A stretch of 64,000 bases of DNA from Nanosynbacter sp900555675 (GTDB lineage: Bacteria > Patescibacteriota > Saccharimonadia > Saccharimonadales > Saccharimonadaceae): assembly GCF_022828245.2 (NCBI RefSeq), contig NZ_CP157587.1, positions 1 through 64,000 of the forward strand. The letters run 5' to 3'. Below, in pieces: positions 34,738 to 42,751 of this stretch. Positions within the stretch are counted from its first letter, which is position 1. Each line of letters starts with the position of its first letter. The notes under the pieces are model-generated. The model was not told where the DNA came from. It worked only from the letters and a program-made list of their open reading frames with translations, and searched no databases. Both the position numbers and the translations under genes were made by a program.

Positions 34738-36381
34738 ATGGCAAAAAAAGTTTTTTATGATGACGATGCGCGAAATCGCGTGCTTGGCGGAGCTAAATCG
34801 CTATACGACGCAGTTAAGGTAACTTACGGTCCGAAGGGTCGCAATGTTGTGATTGCGAAGGGTTTTGGCGGTCCAACGGTTACTCATGACGGCGTAACTG
34901 TGGCTGAAGGAATTGAATTGCCAGAAAACGATGACGAAACGCTGGGTCACAAAGTCGGTGCTGATTTAATCAAGCAGGCCGCTAAGAATTTGAATAAGCA
35001 AGCAGGCGACGGCACGACGACCGTAACAGTGCTAACATATTCGATTTTGAAAGAGGCAAATCGATTGATTGCGGCTGGACATAATCCGATGGAACTTAGG
35101 AAAGGCATTGAGCAAGCTGGCGCGGAAATTGTTAAAGAATTGAACAAATTGGCTGAGCCGATTGAAGGCAAGTCTGACCGCGTGGCTGAAGTCGCTACGA
35201 TTTCGGCGGGAGATGCGGAAATCGGTAAATTGATTGCTGGCGTAATCGAGAAAGTCGGTAAAGACGGCGTGGTTACTGTTGAGGCTGGTCAAGGTTTGGA
35301 GCTGGAAGCTGAAGTTGTCGAAGGTTTTAGCTTGGACAAGGGTTGGGTGAGTCCGTTCTTTGTTACTGACGCAGGTCGTCAGGAGGCTGTGTACGAAAAG
35401 CCAGCGATTTTGATTACCGATAAGAAGATTTCTAGCGTGCAGGAATTCTTGCCAATGTTGGAAAAATTGGCACAAAGCGGTAAGAAAGACGTGGTTTTGA
35501 TTGCTGACGAAGTTGAAGGCGAGGCGTTGAGTATTTTGGTCTTGAACAAGCTGAAGGGTGTATTCAACACCGTAGCCGTTAAGGCGCCAAGTTTCGGCGA
35601 CCGTCGTAAAGATGTTCTTCGTGATATCGCCGTGCTGACTGGCGCGACTGTGATTTCTGAAGATCACGGATTGACGTTCGGAAACGCTGGCTTGGAAGTT
35701 TTGGGATCGGCACGTAAGGTGATTGTTGGTAAGGATGAAACGACAATCATCGAAGGCGCGGGCAAACCTTCAGGCGTGAAGGAGCGAATTGCTGAGATTA
35801 AGTCGCTTTCAGAGAATGCTTCAAGTGAGTATGAAAAAGAGCAATTCGACAAGCGCGCTGCGGCATTGTCTGGCAAGGTTGCGGTTATTAAGGTTGGTGG
35901 CGCGACTGAGACGGAAATTGACGAGAAGAAATTCCGCGTTGATGACGCTGTGGCGGCTACTAAGGCGGCTTTGGCTGAGGGAATTGTCGCTGGTGGCGGC
36001 GTAACTTTGGTCAATTTGGCTGGCAATCTAAAAGTTAGCGGCGCGGATAGTTTGTCGGTCGGTCGACAAACCCTAAAAGACGCTCTGAAGCAACCGTTCT
36101 TGCAGATTATGAAAAACGCTGGGTTGAATGCTGATGCACTACTTGCTCAAGTTGAATCTGGCAAACCTGGATTTGGCGTTAACGTTATGAAGCCAGAAGA
36201 CGGTCTGATTGACGTGAAGAAGGCTGGTGTTATTGATCCAGCTCGTGTGACTAAAGAGGCTGTTCAAAATGCAGTGTCGATTGCGTCAACTGCGGCAACT
36301 ATGGGCGCTTTGGTGGTTGATATCCCAGAGGCTGAAGTTGCAGCTGCTCCTGGCGGCATGCCAGGAATGGGTATGATGTAA
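34738..36381 (+). CDS. groEL: Chaperonin GroEL
   Basis: The 60-kDa chaperonin folds proteins in an ATP-driven ring. The 547-residue protein has standard motifs: KGRNVVIAK, GDGTTTVTVL near residue 86, the hinge GAGKPSGVKERI region and the flexible C-terminal Gly-Gly-Met repeat ending GMPGMGMM. The start ATG 34738 follows GGGGAG; an upstream alternative start would overlap groES. Shared promoter and CIRCE with groES, followed by a strong terminator. Confidence 0.97.
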   Translation: MAKKVFYDDDARNRVLGGAKSLYDAVKVTYGPKGRNVVIAKGFGGPTVTHDGVTVAEGIELPENDDETLGHKVGADLIKQAAKNLNKQAGDGTTTVTVLTYSILKEANRLIAAGHNPMELRKGIEQAGAEIVKELNKLAEPIEGKSDRVAEVATISAGDAEIGKLIAGVIEKVGKDGVVTVEAGQGLELEAEVVEGFSLDKGWVSPFFVTDAGRQEAVYEKPAILITDKKISSVQEFLPMLEKLAQSGKKDVVLIADEVEGEALSILVLNKLKGVFNTVAVKAPSFGDRRKDVLRDIAVLTGATVISEDHGLTFGNAGLEVLGSARKVIVGKDETTIIEGAGKPSGVKERIAEIKSLSENASSEYEKEQFDKRAAALSGKVAVIKVGGATETEIDEKKFRVDDAVAATKAALAEGIVAGGGVTLVNLAGNLKVSGADSLSVGRQTLKDALKQPFLQIMKNAGLNADALLAQVESGKPGFGVNVMKPEDGLIDVKKAGVIDPARVTKEAVQNAVSIASTAATMGALVVDIPEAEVAAAPGGMPGMGMM

Positions 36382-36398
36382 ATCTGCCCCGAGCAATA

Positions 36399-36430
36399 AA
36401 AATCCCGCCGAAAATGGCGGGATTTTATTT
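36399..36430. terminator. Bidirectional intrinsic terminator after groEL
   Basis: AAAATCCCGCC (36399-36409) and GGCGGGATTTT (36416-36426) form an 11-pair stem with A/T runs on both sides. It ends groESL on the plus strand and the 171-residue gene on the minus strand. Confidence 0.9.
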
Positions 36431-36442
36431 TGGAGGAATGAA

Positions 36443-36958
36443 TTAACGAGGATTTGAGAAATAGTCGATTTCTTTAATGATATCCAGTAGAGCCTGTGCG
36501 CGGCGAGCTTCGTCAACAATAGCTACGGCAGCGTCGTGTGCTGGTGCGATCAGAGTTTTGTCGTCCGTAGAACGAAGAAGTAATAGATAAGTGTCAAACT
36601 TTTCTTCTGGAGAAACGTCCAGTTTATCGACTAATGGACGTAACTCGTTCAAGGCAGTTTGCTTAATTGTATCAAGCGCAGGATCTGAGGCTGCGGCTGC
36701 AGCTGGTGTGCTGACTGTTGGAGTTGGCATGACTGGCTCTGGAGCAGTAGATTCTACTGTAGCTTCGACAGACTTCTGACTGTCGTCTGAATCTGTAGCA
36801 ATAGGATCTGGTGATATGGTTGCAGGATTAATTACAGGTGAAGCTGTAGCATTTGTTTCTTCGAATTGTAAATTATTGTCTGTATCTTGTGACACGCCAG
36901 CTAATACCTTAGCCAGTTCTTGGTCGTCACTGAATGATTGATTAGCTTGAGAATCCAT
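36443..36958 (-). CDS. Acidic unknown protein with Pro/Thr/Ser linker
   Basis: Not recognised. The 171-residue protein has an acidic N-terminus (1-45), a low-complexity Thr/Ser/Pro/Ala linker (45-95), and a compact C-terminal helical domain (95-171) beginning ALDTIKQTALNELRPL and containing YLLLLRSTDD and ARRAQALLDIIKEID. No membrane segment or signal is visible, so it is cytoplasmic. AAGGTGGG precedes the ATG. It diverges from the sugar isomerase gene and shares an intergenic repeat ATGTTA-TAGTG-TAACAT that could be an operator for both. Confidence 0.6.
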   Translation of the reverse strand: MDSQANQSFSDDQELAKVLAGVSQDTDNNLQFEETNATASPVINPATISPDPIATDSDDSQKSVEATVESTAPEPVMPTPTVSTPAAAAASDPALDTIKQTALNELRPLVDKLDVSPEEKFDTYLLLLRSTDDKTLIAPAHDAAVAIVDEARRAQALLDIIKEIDYFSNPR

Positions 36959-37035
36959 TATAACCCACCTTATATATTAAATTGTTTAAGCTTATATATG
37001 TTACACTATAACATGAGTTAATTAAGGAGCGCAAG

Positions 37036-38076
37036 ATGTTAGATGATATGAATGTGATAAAACAATATGATCCAGGCGACGTTTTAAGCGGCGTTTTGAA
37101 TATTCCAGAGCAAGCTCGATATGAAGTGTTGATCCACGAAGGTGCGAATCAGCGTCGAGATTTTAAGAATATTGTGATCGCGGGAATGGGCGGTTCGGCT
37201 TTAGCGGCTGATATGGTTCGAGTTTTGACCGCGGGCTGGTTGCATATTCCGCTTGAAGTGGTGAAGGGCTATGATTTGCCGGGGTTCGTGAGCGAGGAAA
37301 CGTTGGTTATCGCGGTTAGTCATTCGGGTAATACCGAGGAAACTCTGAGCTGCTATCAGCAAGCACTGGAGAAGAAGGCGTGTTTGGCAGCTATGTCGAC
37401 TGGTGGAGCGTTGATTGAGCGAGCAAAGAATGACAACATAACTTACGCTCAAGTTCCAGCTGGCGCGCAGCCACGGATGTCGACGGTTTATCATCTGCGA
37501 GGATTATTGAAACTATTGCAACATTTTTGGGTGATTGATAATGATTTGTACGATCAGGTGAAAAATAGTGCTGATTGGTTGGCGGGCGAGATATCTAATT
37601 GGACAGCCAAAACGCCAGAAGCTGATAATTTGGCGAAGCAGATTGCGAAATTAACAATTGGCAAGACGTTGGTTATTTTTGGCGGTGAATTGACTTGGCC
37701 GCTGGCGTATAAGTGGAAAATTAGCTGGAATGAATCAGCGAAGAATTTGGCATTCTCGAATCAATATCCAGAATTTAATCATAACGAGTTTATCGGCTGG
37801 TCGTCTCATCCTGTAGAGAAGCCGTTTACGGTTTTTGATATTCGTAGCAATTTGGAGCGGGACAGAATCCGCGAACGAATGGAGCTGAGTGATCGACTGT
37901 TAAGTGGCAAGCGACCAAAGGCGCACGTACTGGAACTTCGAGGAAAGACGCTTATGGAACAATTACTGTGGGGTTTGGTGCTGGCTGACGCGGCTAGTAT
38001 TTACACAGCTATTCTTAATGGAGTCAATCCTGGTCCAGTTCAGTTGATTGAAAAATTGAAAGCGGAACTTAGTTAA
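37036..38076 (+). CDS. Bifunctional phosphoglucose/phosphomannose isomerase-like SIS protein
   Basis: The 346-residue protein belongs to the short PGI/PMI family with two SIS domains: GMGGSALAADMVR near residue 50, AVSHSGNTEETLSC near residue 95, and the C-terminal family segments NHNEFIGWSSH and LLWGLVLADAASIYTAILNGVNPGPV. It would interconvert fructose-6-phosphate with glucose- or mannose-6-phosphate, feeding wall and glycan precursors. AAGGAG precedes ATG 37036. It ends two bases from the convergent permease gene. Confidence 0.9.
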   Translation: MLDDMNVIKQYDPGDVLSGVLNIPEQARYEVLIHEGANQRRDFKNIVIAGMGGSALAADMVRVLTAGWLHIPLEVVKGYDLPGFVSEETLVIAVSHSGNTEETLSCYQQALEKKACLAAMSTGGALIERAKNDNITYAQVPAGAQPRMSTVYHLRGLLKLLQHFWVIDNDLYDQVKNSADWLAGEISNWTAKTPEADNLAKQIAKLTIGKTLVIFGGELTWPLAYKWKISWNESAKNLAFSNQYPEFNHNEFIGWSSHPVEKPFTVFDIRSNLERDRIRERMELSDRLLSGKRPKAHVLELRGKTLMEQLLWGLVLADAASIYTAILNGVNPGPVQLIEKLKAELS

Positions 38077-38077
38077 T

Positions 38078-39289
38078 TTAATATCGTAGAGATTCGATTG
38101 GGTCGCGTCTGGTGGCGCGGGCTGCTGGATATACGCCAGAAATTACGCCGATGATTATTGATAGTCCAATTGATAAGACGGCTGTTTGCCAATAAATATA
38201 AGGCGTGAGCGGTAAATATAAGCTGGCAATATAAGCTCCCGCCAAGCCTAACCCATAGCCCAATACTCCGCCGAGGAATCCGATGATCGCTGCCTCGATT
38301 AAGAACTGATTGATGATGTCCCAGCCCGTGGCGCCGACGGCTCGTCTGACGCCGACTTCACGCTGACGCTCGGCGACATTGACAAGCATCACGTTCATAA
38401 CGCCTATTCCACCGATTAACAGAGAAATAATGCCGATGACAGTTAAGATTATCGAGAGGAACTTCGCGACATTAGACTTCTTTTCATTTATTTCTTCGCC
38501 AGAAACGATTCGATAGTTCTTATCGCTATCATGATTCTTCTTCAAAATATCGTCAGCCGATTTTATGACTGAATTGAGATTTTTATGATCTTTAGTAGTT
38601 ACGATAATTTGCTGAATTTGCGGCGTTCCTTGGGTGAATTTTTTAATCACGGACAATGGAATAATCGCGGCGTTATTAAAATTCACGTCCAAATAACTGG
38701 CTGGATTTTCAATATTTTTTAACACGCCAACAACAGTTAACGGCTGATTTCGGATGTAAATAACGTTTCCGATGGATCTTTCGGTGCCGAACAAATCGAC
38801 CGACAATTGCTGACCGACGACAACTCCGCCGATGTCGTTAATAAATTGCCCAGTAGCAATTTGCAAATTAGCGACGTCTTTTAGCGATTCCGTACTACCG
38901 ATTAACGCGGCGTTTTGGATATCGATTTTACCTTCGCGGGCGCGCAGTTCGGCGTGCAGAAATGCAATTGGCGCGGCTTTCGTATTGGCAATTTTTCCTA
39001 TATCCCTGGCGTCCGTTTCAGTCAATGTGTTGACTGTCGTCGTGTTGTCGGATTCAGTCAGCAGATTCGGGACGGCTTTTTGATTGCCAGATTTAACGAT
39101 GGCAACAGGGGCGGATGATTGATTGGAATTGTCGCCGAATAGGTGATTAAATCCGCCAGTTAAAGATAGAACCATGGTGATGCTGGCGATTCCAATAGCT
39201 ACGCCTACAATTGTCAAGAATGTTCGCCCACGATTAGCTCGTAGCGTCTGAGTAGCGTTCTCAAAATGATTTTTTACTAATATTTTCAC
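38078..39289 (-). CDS. MacB-type ABC transporter permease
   Basis: The 403-residue protein has the MacB/FtsX layout: an N-terminal transmembrane helix (about 22-45), a large external domain (about 46-280), and three C-terminal helices (about 285-310, 335-360, 370-395), with LTVIGIISLLIGGIGVMNVMLV and VGVRRAVGA motifs and the final YPAARATRRDPIESLRY split by conserved positions. It pairs with the ATPase upstream. Such exporters move peptides, lipoproteins or antimicrobials or act as mechanotransmitters. Confidence 0.93.
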   Translation of the reverse strand: MKILVKNHFENATQTLRANRGRTFLTIVGVAIGIASITMVLSLTGGFNHLFGDNSNQSSAPVAIVKSGNQKAVPNLLTESDNTTTVNTLTETDARDIGKIANTKAAPIAFLHAELRAREGKIDIQNAALIGSTESLKDVANLQIATGQFINDIGGVVVGQQLSVDLFGTERSIGNVIYIRNQPLTVVGVLKNIENPASYLDVNFNNAAIIPLSVIKKFTQGTPQIQQIIVTTKDHKNLNSVIKSADDILKKNHDSDKNYRIVSGEEINEKKSNVAKFLSIILTVIGIISLLIGGIGVMNVMLVNVAERQREVGVRRAVGATGWDIINQFLIEAAIIGFLGGVLGYGLGLAGAYIASLYLPLTPYIYWQTAVLSIGLSIIIGVISGVYPAARATRRDPIESLRY

Positions 39290-40080
39290 GATTTTTTCGC
39301 CCTCGATTTCTTTGAAGATTTTTGCTTCTTAGGTTTTTCTTCTTTTTCGTCGTCTACAATTAACTTCTTAGTGAACTTGCGCTTTTCCTTATGCTCGTCG
39401 GTATCGATTTTTCCGTCCAACATAGTGATGACGCGACTGGCGTAATGAGTCAATTCTGGATTGTGGGTAACCATAATTATAGTATTGCCGCGACGATGTA
39501 GGTCGGACAATTCTTCCATAATAAGATGACTCGACTTGCTGTCTAAGTTTCCTGTTGGCTCGTCGGCTAAGATAATTGACGGACTATTAACCAACGCTCT
39601 GGCAATTGCTACGCGCTGAACCTGACCGCCAGATAATTGATGCGGCATGTAATATTCGCGCTTTCCCAGATGAAAAGTTTTCAGAATGCGGCTAGCTTCT
39701 TGGAGTCGTTTAACCTTTCCGAGTCCTTTATATGTTAACGGCAACGCTACGTTTTCAATTACAGTCAGGCGAGGGATAAGATTGAAATTCTGAAAAACGA
39801 AGCCGATGTGTTTGGAGCGAATTTTGGCGCGTCGTCGTGAGCTGAGATTGTCGACAGCGACATCGTCCAGATAGTATTCACCTTCTGATGGCTGGTCTAA
39901 TAGTCCAAGGGTGTTTAATAAAGTAGTTTTTCCGCAACCACTTGGGCCCATAATAGCAATAAACTCGCCCTTTTTAACGGTTAAATCGACGTTATCTAAG
40001 GCGCGAATCTCAGCGTCGCCAAAGCCAAATTTTTTGGTGACATTAACAAGCCTAATGCGTGGTGGAATAGTTTCTTTCAT
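39286..40080 (-). CDS. ABC transporter ATP-binding protein (LolD/MacB type)
   Basis: The 264-residue ATPase has Walker A GPSGCGKTT near residue 45, the Q-loop FVFQNFNLIPRL, the signature LSGGQVQR, Walker B IILADEPTG and the His switch MVTHNPEL. A basic C-terminal tail (Lys-rich, about 235-264) is an addition beyond the core. ATG 40080 is nine bases after TATAAT (40090-40095), with TTGCAC 18 bases further out, so the mRNA is probably leaderless; earlier in-frame starts lie beyond the promoter. The stop overlaps the permease start. Confidence 0.95.
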   Translation of the reverse strand: MKETIPPRIRLVNVTKKFGFGDAEIRALDNVDLTVKKGEFIAIMGPSGCGKTTLLNTLGLLDQPSEGEYYLDDVAVDNLSSRRRAKIRSKHIGFVFQNFNLIPRLTVIENVALPLTYKGLGKVKRLQEASRILKTFHLGKREYYMPHQLSGGQVQRVAIARALVNSPSIILADEPTGNLDSKSSHLIMEELSDLHRRGNTIIMVTHNPELTHYASRVITMLDGKIDTDEHKEKRKFTKKLIVDDEKEEKPKKQKSSKKSRAKKS

Positions 40081-40089
40081 CTTTGACTT

Positions 40090-40119
40090 ATTATAGAGAA
40101 TGAACGTCAGTAAGTGCAA
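40090..40119 (-). promoter_or_regulatory. Promoter of the ABC exporter operon
   Basis: On the minus strand TTGCAC (40114-40119), 18 bases, TATAAT (40090-40095). The ATG follows nine bases later without a ribosome site. Confidence 0.7.
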
Positions 40120-40158
40120 CCATAAGGGATAATAAAGTTGTGGTATAATTATCAACAA

Positions 40159-40248
40159 GGAAGGGTGCAGGAGTGGTTGAACTGGCACGCCTGGAACGCG
40201 TGTAACGGAGCAATCTGTTCGAGGGTTCGAATCCCTCTCCTTCCGCCA
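40159..40248 (+). tRNA. tRNA-Ser (GGA)
   Basis: Acceptor GGAAGGG with TCCTTCC-type partner, discriminator G, encoded CCA; anticodon loop CTGGAAC between CACGC and GCGTG gives GGA; long variable arm and GGGTTCGAATCCC T-arm. TATAAT at 40143-40148 is its likely -10 box. Confidence 0.95.
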
Positions 40249-40308
40249 AGAGATATTTTAGAGGGTATTATAGAAACAAGAAAACATTATACGTACTTAA
40301 TCAATATT

Positions 40309-41310
40309 TTGATAGACGCATATAATGCTGGTAAGCTACCAGAGATAAAAGATATTATTGTCGAACCTGAATATGGGTATGTGGCGTCAATTGAGTATAA
40401 TTCTGGAGAACGCAGAGTTTTATATGGACATGATCCTGGGTTTAATTCAGGAAGTGCAGAGCAATTAGCTAATGATAAGGGGTATACAAAGTTTTTGCTT
40501 AGAGAAAATGGCATAGATTGTGCAAGAGGTTCTGAATTTCTTTTACCTTGGTGGGCGGATATGCTGCGTCAATCAGACCGTCAGCAGTTTAATCACTCTA
40601 TACGTGACACAAAAGAAGCCCTTGGCTATATTGATAAATCTTTAGGATTTCCTGTCTATGTTAAACCTAGCAGAGGTTCTCAAGGAGTTGGTGTAGCTAG
40701 AGTTGAAACCGCTGAAGAGCTTGATAAGCTTCTTAATCAGTACAACGAGGAGCGTGTTAAAGTAGCTGTCATTGAAGAAGAATTAAAAATGCCTGACTAT
40801 CGTATATTGGTTTTTGATGGTGAGGTAGTTAATGCCTATGAGAGACGACCTTTTTCTGTTAAGGGTGATGGAGTAAGTAATTTAAAACAGCTAATTGATT
40901 TGAAACATAAGACCTTGGTAGATTCTGGTAGAGATATACATTTTGAAAGGCAGCTACCTATAATTATGAATAAATTAAGGAAAATGGGTCTGTCTATGAC
41001 CGATATTATACCGGAAGGCGCAGATGTTCGTTTGATGGATATATCAAATTTATCAGCAGGAGGAACGCCAGTTGATGTCGGTGAAGTTATGCATCAGCGG
41101 TGGCGAGATCTAGCTGTCAGGGTGGCAAGAATCTTTGATTTACGAATATGCGGGGTTGATTTGGCGTGTAAGGATATTACGCAATCAGATAGCGAATACG
41201 GCGTAATAGAGGTAAACGCAACGCCTGGTGTCAAACAATTTATGGCAAGCGGTGCGGCTCAGCAGGAAAAGCTAGAAGATATTTTTGTTAAATTCTTCCA
41301 AACATTATAA
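40309..41310 (+). CDS. ATP-grasp ligase-like protein
   Basis: The protein of at least 334 residues is an ATP-grasp enzyme related to the ATP-binding half of cyanophycin synthetase or glutathione-synthetase-like ligases: KPSRGSQGVGVARV, VIEEELKMPDYRILVFDGEVV, and the metal site CGVDL and GVIEVNATPGVKQF. Substrate unknown; it probably joins amino acids. The open frame runs back through tRNA-Ser(GGA), and no in-frame ATG lies between the tRNA and the conserved region. TTG 40309 is used here provisionally; ATT 40267 or ATA 40270, near GAGGG, and GTG 40381 are other options. Transcription may begin at the tRNA promoter. Confidence 0.7.
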   Translation: MIDAYNAGKLPEIKDIIVEPEYGYVASIEYNSGERRVLYGHDPGFNSGSAEQLANDKGYTKFLLRENGIDCARGSEFLLPWWADMLRQSDRQQFNHSIRDTKEALGYIDKSLGFPVYVKPSRGSQGVGVARVETAEELDKLLNQYNEERVKVAVIEEELKMPDYRILVFDGEVVNAYERRPFSVKGDGVSNLKQLIDLKHKTLVDSGRDIHFERQLPIIMNKLRKMGLSMTDIIPEGADVRLMDISNLSAGGTPVDVGEVMHQRWRDLAVRVARIFDLRICGVDLACKDITQSDSEYGVIEVNATPGVKQFMASGAAQQEKLEDIFVKFFQTL

Positions 41311-41314
41311 TGAT

Positions 41315-42553
41315 CTACCTTGCCGCAAATTCACTCACCAAATAAAACGACCCGGTAACAACGACGTACGTATCAAGCTGCTGGGCTTTCTCGATGGCTT
41401 TTGTGAGAGCTTTGTCTGGATTGTATTCAATCTCGCCTGCAGATTTCATAACACGGCGGATGGCTTCTGGCGGTATGTTGCGGTGGTTTTTATCGTAATC
41501 GGCGCTGAACGTGGTGGCGTAAGTTAGCTGTGCCAAGTTGTCAATCATGGCGAGTGATTTCGCCAACGACAACTGCTTATTCTGCCCGAATGCTGCCACG
41601 AAAACAGGCTTTTTTTCTGGATATATTTTTCGTAATGAATCAATCAAGGCGCGGATTTTCTGGGGATTATGCGCAACATCAAATATGATGTTAACTCCAT
41701 CAACATTGCACTTCTCTAACCGTCCGGGAATAGTGATATGTACAGATTTTTTCAGAGCTTCTTTTGGCAGAGGTGGCTTTTTATCTAGCGCTAGCAGCTT
41801 TTCAACGGCGCGGTACGCCAATGTCCAATTCCGCTGCTGAAAATCCGGCAGTATTTTCAGAAAATCGTCAATAATTGGCGAAGCAATAGAGAACTGTGAG
41901 TGCTGTGACTCTGCATGTTGCCGAATAATCGTTTCAATCTCAGAAGCTTGTCGGTTCATCACGACTGAATCGCTTTGATGGATAATACCAGCTTTTTCTT
42001 GGGCGATCTCTGTCGGAGTATTGCCTAATAATTCCATATGGTCTAGTCCGATATCAGTGATGACGCGTACAGTTGGCGAACGGAAAATCACGTTGGTTGT
42101 ATCTAGTCGACCGCCAATCCCAACCTCAATTATGATATAATCAACGCCTATTTTCTTAAATAGCCAAAAACTAAAAATCGTCAAAAATTCAAAATACGAT
42201 AGATGCAGGCTGTGTACTACGTAAAGATTGGCAAACGCTTGAAAATAATGCAAATATTCTTGTTCAGGCAGCGGCTGCCCGTTGATGAGCGAGCGCTCGG
42301 CGACGCTGGCAATATGCGGCGACACTAATGTACCGGTGGTATAGCCAGCCCGGTTCAGCAAACTGGTAGCATAATAAGCAGTCGAACCCTTGCCGGAGGT
42401 GCCAGCGATGTGGATGGCGGGAATTTGATTTTGCGGACTACCAAGGGTTTCCAAAATATGCGCTACATATACCAGCCGATTATGTTTTTCGGGCGGATGG
42501 GCGATTAACTCGTCCAAAAAATAAGTGGCGTCGCGCATTGAGGCAAATTTCAT
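41315..42553 (-). CDS. folC: Folylpolyglutamate synthase / dihydrofolate synthase-type Mur-family ligase
   Basis: The 412-residue protein has the FolC signature: IHIAGTSGKGSTAYY near residue 48, SPHIASVAERSLINGQPL near 78, the EVGIGGRLDTTNV motif near 140, GLDHMELLGNT near 170, and FDVAHNPQKIRAL near 300. FolC adds glutamates to folates; whether this organism makes or salvages folate cannot be judged here. TATAAT lies ten bases before the ATG with no ribosome site. It is convergent with the ATP-grasp gene, four bases apart. Confidence 0.88.
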   Translation of the reverse strand: MKFASMRDATYFLDELIAHPPEKHNRLVYVAHILETLGSPQNQIPAIHIAGTSGKGSTAYYATSLLNRAGYTTGTLVSPHIASVAERSLINGQPLPEQEYLHYFQAFANLYVVHSLHLSYFEFLTIFSFWLFKKIGVDYIIIEVGIGGRLDTTNVIFRSPTVRVITDIGLDHMELLGNTPTEIAQEKAGIIHQSDSVVMNRQASEIETIIRQHAESQHSQFSIASPIIDDFLKILPDFQQRNWTLAYRAVEKLLALDKKPPLPKEALKKSVHITIPGRLEKCNVDGVNIIFDVAHNPQKIRALIDSLRKIYPEKKPVFVAAFGQNKQLSLAKSLAMIDNLAQLTYATTFSADYDKNHRNIPPEAIRRVMKSAGEIEYNPDKALTKAIEKAQQLDTYVVVTGSFYLVSEFAAR

Positions 42554-42601
42554 ACTGTATCTGATTATAGCAAAAATAGGTTGTAATTTTTACTAAATAG
42601 C

Positions 42602-42658
42602 TTGCAAAACACTAGATATAGCGGCTATAGTTATTATTGTACGCTATATATATAGCGA
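42602..42658 (+). promoter_or_regulatory. nrdA promoter with two tandem NrdR-like boxes
   Basis: Two sequences resemble the NrdR box (acaCTAtATATAGtgt): ACACTAGATATAGCGG at 42609-42624 and ACGCTATATATATAGCGA at 42641-42658; their centres are 33 bases (about three helical turns) apart, the usual spacing. The first box lies inside the promoter TTGCAA (42602-42607), 18 bases, TATAGT (42626-42631). NrdR represses ribonucleotide reductase genes when dATP is plentiful; the nrdR gene is not in the window. Confidence 0.85.
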
Positions 42659-42693
42659 GCCCATAAATAAACAAAAACACAAGCTACGAAGAT

Positions 42694-42727
42694 AAGCCAC
42701 CAGGTGAGGTGTTGGTGGTTTGTTTTT
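42694..42727 (+). terminator. Terminator-like hairpin in the nrdA leader
   Basis: AAGCCACCA (42694-42702) pairs with TGGTGGTTT (42713-42721), nine pairs with one G-T, and is followed by GTTTTT. It lies between the promoter and the nrdA ribosome site, so it could act as an attenuator. Confidence 0.6.
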
Positions 42728-42751
42728 AAGAGGGAAAATTAAGGAGGGTAT

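Noticed and set aside
35032..35667. 211-codon open frame antisense to groEL
   Set aside because: It has no ribosome site or promoter; groEL codon bias produces open frames on the opposite strand, and the product resembles nothing.
40138..40248. N-terminal extension of the ATP-grasp protein
   Set aside because: It translates tRNA-Ser(GGA); a tRNA there is certain from its cloverleaf.
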